Below are positions 45,907 to 55,508 of a DNA stretch of 64,000 bases, in pieces; the first letter of the stretch is position 1; each line of letters starts with the position of its first letter. Source of the DNA: Betaproteobacteria bacterium (GTDB taxonomy: Bacteria; Pseudomonadota; Gammaproteobacteria; Burkholderiales; Ga0077523). The notes beneath the pieces are model-generated. The model was not told where the DNA came from and did no database searches. It saw only the letters and a program-made list of their open reading frames with translations. The translations under genes were made by a program, and so were the position numbers. The stretch covers positions 372,001 through 436,000 of the forward strand of contig JADJPK010000008.1 of NCBI GenBank assembly GCA_016713305.1. Direction: 5' to 3'.

Positions 45907-48482
45907 GCGCGATCACCTTCGAGTACGCGTGGCCCGCGGCCGCCTTCCTGGCCGCGCTGCCGGTGCTGGTGTGGGCAGGACTGAAGTCCTCCACGGCGCT
46001 GGGGCCGGCCCAGCGCCGCGTGCTTCTGGGCGTGCGCGTGCTGGTGCTTGCGTGCGTGACCGCCGCGCTCATGCGCCCGGTCGCCCTGTCCGAGTCCCAG
46101 GACGTCTCGGTCGTCTACGCGCTGGACGTCTCGCGCAGCGTGGATCCTGCCTTCGTGGACGCGGCCATCGGATGGATGCAGAAGGCTGACGCACTGGGCA
46201 AGCCTGCGCAGTCCCGCTTCGTGGCGTTCGCCGATCGCGTGCGGCGTGCGGAATCGCCTGAAGCCATCAGGCGCGTCCCGCTTCGCGTCGACGGCAAGGG
46301 GGCTGCCGACGGACTCGACCCCCTCGTTTCGGACATTGAAGGCGCGCTCGCGGCCGTCGGCAGCAGCTTTGCCGACGACCGGCTCAAGCGTGTGGTGCTC
46401 ATGACCGACGGCCTGGAGACGCGGGGCGATGCCGCCCGAGCGCTGGATGCCTTGCGCGCGCGCCACGTGCGGGTCTTCACGGTACCCGCGACCGTGCGCG
46501 CCGCCGGTGACGCCAGGATCGAATCCATCGAGGTGCCGCGGGAATTCCGGCGCGACGAACCCACCGTCGTCCACGTGCTGGTGTTCGCCCAGGCGGCCGT
46601 GCAAGCGCAGGTCACGTTGCGCCGGGATTCGAAGGTGCTCGGCCGTCAGACGCTGAAGCTCGCCGCCGGAATCCAGCGCGTGCCCTTCACCGTGCGCATT
46701 CCCGACAGCGGCGGCGTTTCGCTCACGGCGGAAGTGGCCGCGGCGGGCGATCTGATCGCGGAGAACAACGCGTTCACCACGGCGGCCTCGGTGCTGCCGC
46801 GTCCGCGCGTGCTGTACATCGAATCGGCGGCGGATTCGGCGCGCTACGCGAAGGACGCACTGACGGCCCAGGGCTTCGATGTGCAGGTGGCGCTGCCGGA
46901 GTAGGCACCGCAGACCGCCGAGGCACTGAACGAGTACGACGCCGTGATCGTGTCCGACACGCGGGGCGACCAGCTCGGTGCGCAGCGAATGGAGGCGCTG
47001 GAACGCTATGTCCGCGATTTCGGCGGTGGCCTCGTGTACGCGGCCGGCGTCAATTCGTATGGCGAATCGGGACTGCGGGATTCGGCATTGGAGCGTGTTC
47101 TGCCTGCCACCTTCGAGGCGCAGGAGAAGCGCCGGGATCTCGCCCTGGTGATCGCGCTGGACCGTTCCTACAGCATGAAGGGTCGCAAGCTGGACCTGGC
47201 GAAGGCCGCCACGCTGGGCGCGCTCCAGCTGCTGGAGGAGGAGCACAGGTTCGCCGTGATCACCTTCGACTCGCAGCCCGAGATCACCGTGCCGCTGGCG
47301 CCCGTGCGCTCCAAGCGCAAGGCGGAGGATCTCATCTCGCGGTTCACCGCCAGCGGGCAGACCAACATCTATCCGGCGCTGCAGATGGCCTACCGCATGC
47401 TGGTCGACGTGCCGCTCAAGGCCAAGCACGTGATCCTGCTCTCGGACGGCGACACGCAGCCCGCGGACTTCCAGCGGCTCGCCCGGCGGATGGGCGATGC
47501 GAACATCACGGTGACCACGGTGGCGATCGGTGCGGAGGCCGACAAGACCCTGCTGGAGAACATCTCGACCTGGGGCAAGGGGAGGTTCTATTACGCCGAG
47601 AGTGCGGAAGCGGTGCCGCAGATCTTCCTGCAGGAGACCAAGCGGCTCGTGAACGAGGGGCTGCGCGAGGAGCCGGTCGGTGCCGTCGTCAAGCGCAAGG
47701 CCGAAGCCCTGCGGGGCATCGACTTCGCCCAGGCGCCCAAGCTCAAGGGATTCGTCAGCACCAAGCCGCGCACGCGTGCCGAGGTGTATCTCGTCACGGG
47801 CACCGACGCCGCACTGCTCACGCGCTGGCAGGTGGGCCTGGGCAAGGCCGCCGTGTTCGGATCGGATCTCAAGAACCGCTGGGCCGCCGACTGGCTCGCG
47901 TGGCCGGGGTACCAGAAGTTCTGGAGCCAGCTCGTGCGGGAGGTGATGCGCCGCACCACCCGCGAGGAAGGTCAGTTCACCGTCGCGGTGGAGAACGGCG
48001 AAGTCGTGGCGAGACTCGTGGCCCTCACACCCGAGGGCGGCTTCCGCAACGGGCTGGCGCCGCAACTGCGGATGAGCGGCATGGGGGATCTGCCGGGAGC
48101 GGCGCCCATGCGCCAGACGGCGCCGGGCACCTACGAACTGCGCGTTGCGGTTCCCGAGGGCATGCAGCCGCGCGCCCGGTTCGAACTGGCCGGGGATGTC
48201 CCGGCAGCCATCAAGGCCTTGACCGGTCCGCGCGAACTGGTGCGTCCGATGCCCGAGGAGTTTCGTCTGCGCTCACCGGACACCGCGATGCTGAAGACGC
48301 TCGCCAGCCAGACGGGTGGCGTCTATGCGCCTCGCCCCGAGGAAGTCTTCGCGTCCTACGGGGAGACCTCCGCGATCAGGGCCGCCCTGTGGCCCTGCTT
48401 CGTCCTCGCGGGTCTGGCGCTCTATCTGCTGGACCTCGCCATCCGCCGTGCCCCCTGGATCCGGCGTCTGTTCGAAGGCTGA
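45903..48482 (+). pseudogene. Two-VWA-domain membrane protein, interrupted by one in-frame TAG
   Basis: The 859-codon frame from ATG 45903 has two N-terminal membrane helices, a first VWA domain (VVYALDVSRSVD), a class-I-glutamine-amidotransferase-like segment (VLYIESAADSARYAK to FGGGLVYAAG), a second VWA domain with a good MIDAS (ALVIALDRSYSMKG) near residue 420, and a C-terminal helix. The frame is broken only by TAG at 46902-46904, between DVQVALPE and APQTAEALNEYD; everything downstream continues in the same frame to TGA 48482. A CAG or GAG changed by one base would explain it, as mutation or base-calling error. Confidence 0.85.
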
Positions 48483-48721
48483 ACGGGTACCGGACAGGCG
48501 CCGAAAGACCCTGCGTCCGAAGCGCTGCGAGCGACGGCTCAAGTGTCGCCGGTTGGCGCCGTAATGCAACAGGTCAGCCTCGCCTCGCCCAACCTGTGAT
48601 CCCCGATCCGACCTACCTCCTTCTCGAAGCATGTCGAGTCGTCGAAGCCTGGCTCGCCCAGGCCGCGCGGCTGCTCGGACTGGGAAGGGGCGGGCCCGGT
48701 CAGCCGTATTGAGGAACCGCC

Positions 48722-49321
48722 ATGTACCTGCAGAACACCGCCCGAGACAAGGGCCTTGCGGACGCGAACCGTGCCATCGGAACCCGGCTGGATCAGCCGG
48801 TCTCGATCGACCTCCTGACCGGCGTCTTCAGCCGGCATTTCCTGTGCGAACTGGCGACCGCCCGCTTCAGCGAAGCACGCCGCCATGGCTACTACGCGAG
48901 CGTGGTCGTACTGGAAGTGGACCGCTTTGCCGAACTGCTCGGCAACGAAGGACAGCGCGCCGCGGACGAAGTGCTGGTGAACGTGGCGGAGTTGCTGAGA
49001 GCCTGCATCCGGCGCGAGGACATGGTCGCGCGCTTCGACGATGCGCGCTTCGTCGTGTTGATGATGCACTGCGACAGCGAGAACGCCATGGCCAAGGCCG
49101 AGGCGCTTCGCTGCGCGATTTCCGATCTTGAACCCGCGGGGATTCCCGTCACGGCGAGCGCAGGGGTGGCCTCGGCCTCCGTTCGCGGCACCGTGGACCT
49201 CGATGCGCTGCTCGAGCCCGCCACCCGCGCGTTGGCGGAAGCCCAGACCCACACGGGCAACGCGGTCGTGCTGGGCCGGATCGCACCCCCTTCGCAAACG
49301 GCAGTGCCCGCCGTGTCCTGA
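48722..49321 (+). CDS. GGDEF-fold protein with degenerate active site
   Basis: The 199-residue protein is a single GGDEF-fold domain with a short N-terminal helix: DLLTGVFSRHFLCE is the start motif and VVVLEVDRFAELLG the metal-strand region. At the GGDEF position the sequence is FDDARFVVL, so the catalytic Gly-Gly and Glu are lost and cyclase activity is not expected. It may bind GTP or c-di-GMP as a sensor, or act by protein contact. It lies 239 bases after the MoxR-VWA operon in a gap that has no other clear gene. Confidence 0.75.
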   Translation: MYLQNTARDKGLADANRAIGTRLDQPVSIDLLTGVFSRHFLCELATARFSEARRHGYYASVVVLEVDRFAELLGNEGQRAADEVLVNVAELLRACIRREDMVARFDDARFVVLMMHCDSENAMAKAEALRCAISDLEPAGIPVTASAGVASASVRGTVDLDALLEPATRALAEAQTHTGNAVVLGRIAPPSQTAVPAVS

Positions 49322-49410
49322 CCGGCGCTGTCCGGTTTCGGGCTGCCGCGCGAAGACGCCGCCGCGGCCCGGCCCTTTCTGCGGGGCGAGGCCGAGGCCT
49401 CGCCCGGATT

Positions 49411-49839
<429 letters not shown>

Positions 49840-49962
49840 TGCTGGTTCTCCTTCGTCGACGTTGTTCGAATGGGTGGGGGAAACGGGCATCGTCCGTTCG
49901 GCTGCGACGCGCCTTGCTCCTGCCGCGATGTGACTGTCCCCGGAATCACCTGCGTTGCACGC

Positions 49963-50562
49963 TCATGCCGAGCCTATCCGCCGCGCTTCGATGAACCGGG
50001 CTTTCCAGTGAGGCGCATCGAACGGGTCGACACGCACGGCGCCCCCACGGGAGGGCGCGTGGACGAAGCGTCCGTCACCGATGTACAGCGCAACGTGCAT
50101 CGCCCGTTTGCCCCGGCGGAAGAACAGCAGGTCTCCCGGCAGCAGGGCATCCGCACGATCCAGCCTCGCGCCGTAGGTCTTCTGGCTCAGGGAATCTCTG
50201 GGGACGATCCGGCCAGCCTTGGCGAACGCGTAGTGGATGAGGCCGCTGCAGTCGAAACCCTCGGGCGTCGCGCCGCCGTAGCGGTAAGGGACGCCGATGA
50301 GCGCAGTCGCATGCCTGGCGGCTCTTTCCCGGAGTGGCGCGGTGGTTTCCCCGACCGTCGATTCCACCGAGGGCACCGGCTCCGGGACCGCGACTGCGGC
50401 CGGGAACACGGGCGGCGGTTCCTGGGTCTGCGGAGGGAGCACGGAAGCCGCCGGGTCCCCCGGGAGCGGCAAGGCCGGCTGCGAGGTGGGGCGTGTCGGC
50501 GCGCAGGCACACAGCGCCAGCGATGCCACGACCCAAGCGATCGCCCGCAAGCGCGATCTCAT
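49963..50562 (-). CDS. NlpC/P60 family lipoprotein (cell-wall peptidase)
   Basis: The 199-residue protein has a lipoprotein signal (VVASLALCACAP, lipobox Cys near residue 19) and a Pro-rich linker, then an NlpC/P60 domain: YRYGGATPEGFDCSGLIHYAF contains the catalytic Cys, and MHVALYIGDGRFVHAP the catalytic His. Such enzymes cut D-Glu/meso-DAP peptide bonds of peptidoglycan in the periplasm. The start at 50562 overlaps the M20 peptidase stop by ATGA. Confidence 0.92.
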   Translation of the reverse strand: MRSRLRAIAWVVASLALCACAPTRPTSQPALPLPGDPAASVLPPQTQEPPPVFPAAVAVPEPVPSVESTVGETTAPLRERAARHATALIGVPYRYGGATPEGFDCSGLIHYAFAKAGRIVPRDSLSQKTYGARLDRADALLPGDLLFFRRGKRAMHVALYIGDGRFVHAPSRGGAVRVDPFDAPHWKARFIEARRIGSA

Positions 50563-51866
50563 GCGCCGGCCTTCTGCACGCCGCACCAGCGTGCGATGAA
50601 CAGCGCCAGCACCTGCGTCACCTTCCGCGTGCTTTCGAGCGATACCGATTCGTCGATGCCGTGGATGTGCGACGACTCCGGGCCGTAACAGGTGGCCGGC
50701 GTGTCGCCGTAGAGATTGAAGACCCGCACGTCGGTCGTCGCGGTGGATGCGAAGTACCGGGTCGGCGTTCCCGTTACCTGCTCGTGCGCGGCCACGAGCG
50801 TCTCGACCAGCGGCTGGGCGCGGTCGATCACCACGCCTTCGGATTGCAGGCCCGCATAGCGAATGCGGTACTGGACACCCTGTAGCGACGGATCGCTTCG
50901 TGCCGTCCGCGCAAGGCGCTCCTCGATGGCGGCGCGAGCCTCGCCCACGCTCACGCCCGGATAGAAGCCGCAGCGGATGTCGGCGACGCAGCGGGTGGGG
51001 ACGGACGAAGTCCACTCGCCACCCTGGATGCGTCCGAGATTGAAGTTGATGGGCCGTTCCACGCCCGCGAACGCCGGGTGCCGCGCTTGCGGGGCGTTCC
51101 AGTCGTCGCGCAGCGTCTGCAGACCGCGATACAGCGCGTACGTCGCCTCGATTGCATTGATGCCGCGGCTCACGTCGAGCACGTGGGCGGGCCGACCCAG
51201 GACCTCGAGCGAAAGCCAGATGACGCCGACCTGCGCGGTCAGCACGGAATGATCGAACGGCTCCGGAATGATCGCCGCGTCGGCCCGGTAGCCGTGCTTG
51301 AGACAGGCGAGCGCGCCGTTGCCCGTGCATTCCTCTTCCACCACCGATTGCAGCCATACCGGTGCGGCCGGCTGCAATCCCAATGTGCGCAGAGCTTCGA
51401 AGGCGATGACGTATGCCGCGATGCCGGCCTTCATGTCACCCGACCCGCGGCCGTAGAGCCGGCCATCCCGGATGACCGGTTCGAAGGGCGGCGCGCTCCA
51501 CAGGTCTTCGGATCCGACCGGAACGACGTCGATGTGGCCGTTGAGGATGAGCGACCGGCCTGCGGCATTGCGAGGGCGGAACGCGCCCACGACATTGTCG
51601 TGACGCTGCCAGTGGCCGACGGGCGGTGCATAACCCGGCATGTCCGCCAGTTCGTCGTCGCGCACCTCGAAGCGGTCGACGGCCAGGCCCATGCCCTGGA
51701 ACAGGCCTTCCATGTAATCCTGCGCGGACGCTTCTTCCCCCAGCACGCTGGGGAAGCGCACGAGCGCTTCGAGCAGCGCATGCAGGCGGGGCTGAAGATC
51801 GTCGCAGGCCGCGAGCAACTCATGTTCGAGGCCGGAATCGATGGGAGTGCCGGACGATGTTGTCAT
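50559..51866 (-). CDS. M20 family metallopeptidase (ArgE/DapE deacylase type)
   Basis: The 435-residue cytoplasmic enzyme is a two-zinc amidohydrolase of the ArgE/DapE group: NGHIDVVPVG gives the first zinc ligands, GRGSGDMKAG the bridging Asp, and SVVEEECTGNGA the catalytic base Glu and next ligand. The dimerisation domain follows to about residue 320. Members remove acyl groups from amino acids, ornithine or peptides; the substrate cannot be chosen from sequence. The start ATG 51866 precedes MTTSSGTPID. It is divergent from the SDR gene. Confidence 0.9.
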   Translation of the reverse strand: MTTSSGTPIDSGLEHELLAACDDLQPRLHALLEALVRFPSVLGEEASAQDYMEGLFQGMGLAVDRFEVRDDELADMPGYAPPVGHWQRHDNVVGAFRPRNAAGRSLILNGHIDVVPVGSEDLWSAPPFEPVIRDGRLYGRGSGDMKAGIAAYVIAFEALRTLGLQPAAPVWLQSVVEEECTGNGALACLKHGYRADAAIIPEPFDHSVLTAQVGVIWLSLEVLGRPAHVLDVSRGINAIEATYALYRGLQTLRDDWNAPQARHPAFAGVERPINFNLGRIQGGEWTSSVPTRCVADIRCGFYPGVSVGEARAAIEERLARTARSDPSLQGVQYRIRYAGLQSEGVVIDRAQPLVETLVAAHEQVTGTPTRYFASTATTDVRVFNLYGDTPATCYGPESSHIHGIDESVSLESTRKVTQVLALFIARWCGVQKAGA

Positions 51867-51953
51867 TGAAGGACCGGAGCAAGTTTCCGGCGGAATATAC
51901 CCCAGCTTGGGTCCCGGTCGAGCGGACGCCGGCCGAGCGATGCAGGAAGTGTC

Positions 51954-52922
51954 ATGAAAGGCGCATGCTCTGCGCCCTCTCGATCGGACCTGCGCTTCCC
52001 GCCGATGAACCCCACGGACGCCGATGTCGCCGTCGTCACCGGAACCACGCACGGCATCGGTATGGTCACGGCGCGGGAACTCGCAAGAGCGGGTAGACAT
52101 GTGGTCATGCTGGTCCGGGACGCGAGCGCGGGAGAACGGGTGGCCGGGGACATTTCCCGGTCCGTGCCAGATCGCAGGCCGGACGTGATTCATTGCGATC
52201 TCGCCAGTCTCGACTCCGTCCGTGCCGCCGCAGCACAGGTCTGCCAGCGGTACCCGCGCCTTCATCTTCTTGTGAACAATGCCGGCGCCGTGAGCATGAG
52301 CCACCGTCTGTCGGCGGACGGCTTCGAGTTGACGTTCGCGACGAACCACCTGGGTCCCTTCCTGCTCACGGCACTGCTCGGCAAGTGCCTGGTTCCGGGG
52401 GCACGCATCGTCAACGTTGCCTCGCGCATCCATCTTCGCGGACGCATGGATCTGGACTCCGTGCCGGACCCCCGGGCGACCTATCGCAGCCGGGACGCGT
52501 ATGCCCGGTCCAAGCTTGCCAACGTGATGCACACCTTCGCGCTCGCCCGCCGTCTGGAGGGAGGCAGCGTCACGGCGAACTGTCTCCATCCGGGTGTGAT
52601 CTCGTCCCACCTGCTGCCCCGCTGGTTGCGGCTCGTGAAGCCGCTGATCAGCCCGGGAATGATCGATTGCGAGCAAGGTGCCAGGACATCCCTGTATCTC
52701 GCGCTCTCTCCGGACGTGGCAGGCACGAACGGGCGGTACTTCGACGAACATCAGGTCGAACAGGCGGCGTCCGCCGCGGCGAACGATGTGGAGATGCAGG
52801 AACTGCTCTGGCGACGAAGCGAGGAGTGGGTCGAGCATCCCGGCTGGCACGTGTCGGAGTGCTCCGACACGCCTGGCTCACCGCCGGTGCCGTCCCTGGG
52901 AAGGTCCGACGAACGTACGTGA
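51954..52922 (+). CDS. Short-chain dehydrogenase/reductase (retinol-dehydrogenase-like)
   Basis: The 322-residue protein has the SDR cofactor loop VVTGTTHGIGMVTA (residues ~26-40), HLLVNNAGAVSM and the catalytic Tyr-Lys pair in DAYARSKLANVM; the Ser is in NVASRIHLRG. The long C-terminal part resembles RDH11-14-type and WW-oxidoreductase-like SDRs. The reaction is reversible NAD(P)H-dependent alcohol/ketone conversion of an unknown substrate. ATG 51954 has AGGAAG about 6 bases upstream; ATG 52005, nearer the conserved region, is an alternative. Confidence 0.88.
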   Translation: MKGACSAPSRSDLRFPPMNPTDADVAVVTGTTHGIGMVTARELARAGRHVVMLVRDASAGERVAGDISRSVPDRRPDVIHCDLASLDSVRAAAAQVCQRYPRLHLLVNNAGAVSMSHRLSADGFELTFATNHLGPFLLTALLGKCLVPGARIVNVASRIHLRGRMDLDSVPDPRATYRSRDAYARSKLANVMHTFALARRLEGGSVTANCLHPGVISSHLLPRWLRLVKPLISPGMIDCEQGARTSLYLALSPDVAGTNGRYFDEHQVEQAASAAANDVEMQELLWRRSEEWVEHPGWHVSECSDTPGSPPVPSLGRSDERT

Positions 52923-53015
52923 CCGGATCCCGGGCTGCCTGTGGCCGGGGCCGTCCGGCTTGCCCACTTCCGTTCCAGATTGCAGCGCGATCCACATCCA
53001 CCGATCGGACCCGGT

Positions 53016-54011
53016 CTAGCGCAGGAATTCCTGACCGAAGAACGCCTCCACCTGCACCGTGAGCGAGGGCAGGGGGCGGAAACCGCGGTCCCTGGCGTAG
53101 ACGAGCTGGGGACGCGCTTCCAGGATGAGCCACTGCCGGTACAGCTGCCGGCGCCACCGCGCGGAGAACGAATGGGCGGTGATCTCGGTCCGCGGCTCGG
53201 TCGTGCCGAGCAGGCCCGCCTCGAATCCCACGAGGGTCCGTTCGTTCTGCTGCCACAGAAGGGTTGCCGTCTGGCTGAGTTGAAACGCGTGTTCCGGGCT
53301 GCGCCAGGTGGCATCGCTCACGAGCGCGAAGGAAACGCTGCTTGTCAGCGGGCGCTGAAACGCCATCTGCGTGTTCGACTGGAAGTCGTTCTGTCTGGAA
53401 TAGAGGAAAGTCTGCGAGAACAACGCGGTCCATGGGCCCATCGGCATCGAGCGATCCGCGCGCAGGCGGGCGAAGGGGTCGAACGGCACGCGGATCTTCG
53501 CGCCCACGTCGGTCGTCACCCGCAGCCGGAGAACGTCCACCACCAGCAACCGGAGGGCGGCGAACGGTGAATTGTCCGAGGCGGTCTGTCCCGCCGCCAC
53601 TTCGGCATCCCGCTGGGCATCGGACCGGGTGAGCGTGGCAAGGCCCCGGTCGATGAGCACCTGCAGTCGGTCTTCCGTTCGCGGCAGGTTGAGCTTGAGA
53701 CGCGTGATGGCCCGGTGCGAGTCCGCCGCATCGTCTCCACGGTACGCGGTGAGCGCTTCCCCCAGTACCGCGTAACTGCCGGTGGGTGCGTCGTAGTCCC
53801 GGTTTCCCGACAGCAGGCTGTCCGCACCCTGCGCGACGCGCTCCACCAAGTGGGAAAGCCGGTCATGGGGCCAGTCGAGGAACCGTTCGCGGACCGGAGC
53901 GGGACGTTGCGGCGCGGAATCCTCTGCGTGGGCGCCGGAAACGGCGGCGGCCAGGGCGATGATTCCGCACCATCGAACCCACGGCACCTGCCTCGCAGAC
54001 GCGGCGTCCAT
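53016..54011 (-). CDS. Putative exported outer-membrane protein, unknown family
   Basis: The 331-residue protein has a signal peptide (cleavage predicted after SGAHA, near residue 29), a mid-region with helices (HLVERVAQGADSLLSG, SHRAITRLKLNLPR) and a C-terminal half of alternating short strands with aromatic ends (for example TQMAFQRPLTSSVSFALVSD and RQLYRQWLILEARP), closing with QVEAFFGQEFLR. This fits a beta-barrel or a surface beta-sheet protein, but the terminal residue is not the usual Phe. I do not recognise a family. A GTG three codons upstream (54020) is another possible start. Confidence 0.6.
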   Translation of the reverse strand: MDAASARQVPWVRWCGIIALAAAVSGAHAEDSAPQRPAPVRERFLDWPHDRLSHLVERVAQGADSLLSGNRDYDAPTGSYAVLGEALTAYRGDDAADSHRAITRLKLNLPRTEDRLQVLIDRGLATLTRSDAQRDAEVAAGQTASDNSPFAALRLLVVDVLRLRVTTDVGAKIRVPFDPFARLRADRSMPMGPWTALFSQTFLYSRQNDFQSNTQMAFQRPLTSSVSFALVSDATWRSPEHAFQLSQTATLLWQQNERTLVGFEAGLLGTTEPRTEITAHSFSARWRRQLYRQWLILEARPQLVYARDRGFRPLPSLTVQVEAFFGQEFLR

Positions 54012-54124
54012 CGTGTTCACGGCAATGCGGTTCGGAGGGCGCAGCGGGGCTCGCCCGGTCCGCCGGCGCGGCGTTCGCCCCGCGCGCCGTCCCCGCGACA
54101 GGGGCAGACCGGCGCGGCTACCCC

Positions 54125-54159
54125 AAAAAAAACGGGCATCACCCGGAGGCGATGCCCGT
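54125..54159 (-). terminator. Rho-independent terminator of the OmpA-like gene
   Basis: Read on the minus strand, ACGGGCATC and GATGCCCGT form a perfect 9-bp stem with a 10-base loop (54132-54159), followed by eight T residues (A-run at 54125-54132). It lies 22 bases after the OmpA-like stop codon. This is a textbook intrinsic terminator and also insulates the neighbouring gene. Confidence 0.93.
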
Positions 54160-54181
54160 CGTTCGATCGATCGGGACCGGA

Positions 54182-55351
54182 TCAGTTGCCGCCCATCACC
54201 TTCAGTTCCACCCGGCGGTTCTTGGCGCGGCCTCCCGCGTTCGCGTTGTCGGCCACCGGAGCATCCGGACCGTAGCCCTTGGCGGTCATGTTCTCGGCCG
54301 GCACACCCTTCGACGCGAGATAGGTCGCGACCACTTCGGCACGGCGCTGGGACAGCGCGCGGTTGACCGTCGGCGAACCGGAGGCGTCGGTGTGACCGGA
54401 GACCTCCACCTTCGCGCCCGATTGCTTCAGCTGTTCGGCGACGTCGTTCAGCGTGGCCAGCGAATCGCGCGTGAGCTTGGCCGACGAGCTTTCGAACACG
54501 ACACCCTTCAGCACGATCGACTGGCCGGCTTCCGTCGGCACCGTCACCATGTCCTTCGCGGCGGGCGCGGCGGCCGATTTCCCGGTGTCGTTCTTCGACA
54601 TGGGCGCTTCCGGCTTCACGGCAGCCTCGCAGCCCGCGCTGTCGACCTTCGCCCCGGACGGGGTGGTGGGGCAGCGGTCCAGAATGTCGGACACTCCGTC
54701 GCCATCCGAGTCCACGGCGCAACCGTCGCCGGCCACCTTGATGCCGGTCGGGGTTCCCGCGCAGCGGTCGCGGCTGTCCGGAACGCCGTCGCCGTCGGAA
54801 TCCATCTCGCAGCCATTGGGCAGCACGATGGAACCGGCGGGTGTGTTCGGACACAGATCGTTCATGTCGGTCACGCCATCGCCGTCGGCATCGGCCGTCG
54901 GCACGCAGCCGGTGGAGTCGACGGTGGCGCCCTTGGGCGTCGCTGCGCACTTGTCGGCACTGTCGGCCACACCGTCCATGTCGGTGTCGGCATCGACCGG
55001 GCAGCCGGTGTCGATGACCTTCGTGCCAGCTGGCGTGTTGGCACACATGTCGATCTTGTCCGGCACGCCGTCGCCGTCGGCATCGGGCAGCGGCTTCTCC
55101 TGCTGGTTGCAGGCCCACCACCCGAGCAGGCCGCCGGCCACGGCGCCGATGGCCATGGCTTCCTTGTTTTCCACTGCACCGACTCCACCTGCCAGCAGCG
55201 CGCCAGCCGCCGCGCAGACCGCGGGATTCTTGAACTTGTCGGCCAGGTCACCGTTCTTCATGCTGTCCGGTACGTAGCTGCCCATCTGGGCGCAGCCGGT
55301 GGCGAGCACTGCGGCGAGGCCCAGAAGGGCGCTTCGATGTAGCGATCTCAC
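54182..55351 (-). CDS. OmpA family lipoprotein with thrombospondin type 3 calcium repeats
   Basis: The 389-residue precursor starts at GTG 55351 (AAGGAAG 6 bases upstream) and has a lipoprotein signal with lipobox LATGC. After a Gly-rich glycine-zipper-like segment (AIGAVAGGLLGWW) come five DxDxDGVxD-type calcium-binding repeats between residues ~100 and 240, each with a Cys pair. The OmpA C-terminal domain follows, with VEVSGHTDASG and the peptidoglycan-contacting NRALSQRRAEVV motif. It anchors the outer membrane to peptidoglycan. A clear terminator follows. Confidence 0.92.
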   Translation of the reverse strand: MRSLHRSALLGLAAVLATGCAQMGSYVPDSMKNGDLADKFKNPAVCAAAGALLAGGVGAVENKEAMAIGAVAGGLLGWWACNQQEKPLPDADGDGVPDKIDMCANTPAGTKVIDTGCPVDADTDMDGVADSADKCAATPKGATVDSTGCVPTADADGDGVTDMNDLCPNTPAGSIVLPNGCEMDSDGDGVPDSRDRCAGTPTGIKVAGDGCAVDSDGDGVSDILDRCPTTPSGAKVDSAGCEAAVKPEAPMSKNDTGKSAAAPAAKDMVTVPTEAGQSIVLKGVVFESSSAKLTRDSLATLNDVAEQLKQSGAKVEVSGHTDASGSPTVNRALSQRRAEVVATYLASKGVPAENMTAKGYGPDAPVADNANAGGRAKNRRVELKVMGGN

Positions 55352-55508
55352 GGTTTTTCTTCCTTGATTCGTATGGAAAGGTGGACCCGCCGGCCCGCGG
55401 CGGAAAAGTGCCCTATTGTGAAGCGCCCGGACGGATGCCACAACCACCCGGCCCCACCGCGTTTCCGGCGGGGTTTGACCGGGCCTTCCCTGGCGACGAA
55501 CCGGGTCG

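Noticed and set aside
46902..46904. TAG read as pyrrolysine
   Set aside because: No pyrrolysine system is expected in this kind of genome, and the neighbouring sequence looks like a simple single-base change.
48596..48712. Small GTG-initiated frame of 38 codons before the degenerate GGDEF gene
   Set aside because: No recognisable motif, no clear ribosome site and no family; not enough to call a gene.
53016..55121. Long minus-strand frame running through the OmpA-like gene
   Set aside because: The true gene of this frame starts near 54011 with a signal peptide; the upstream part overlaps the OmpA-like gene and its terminator.
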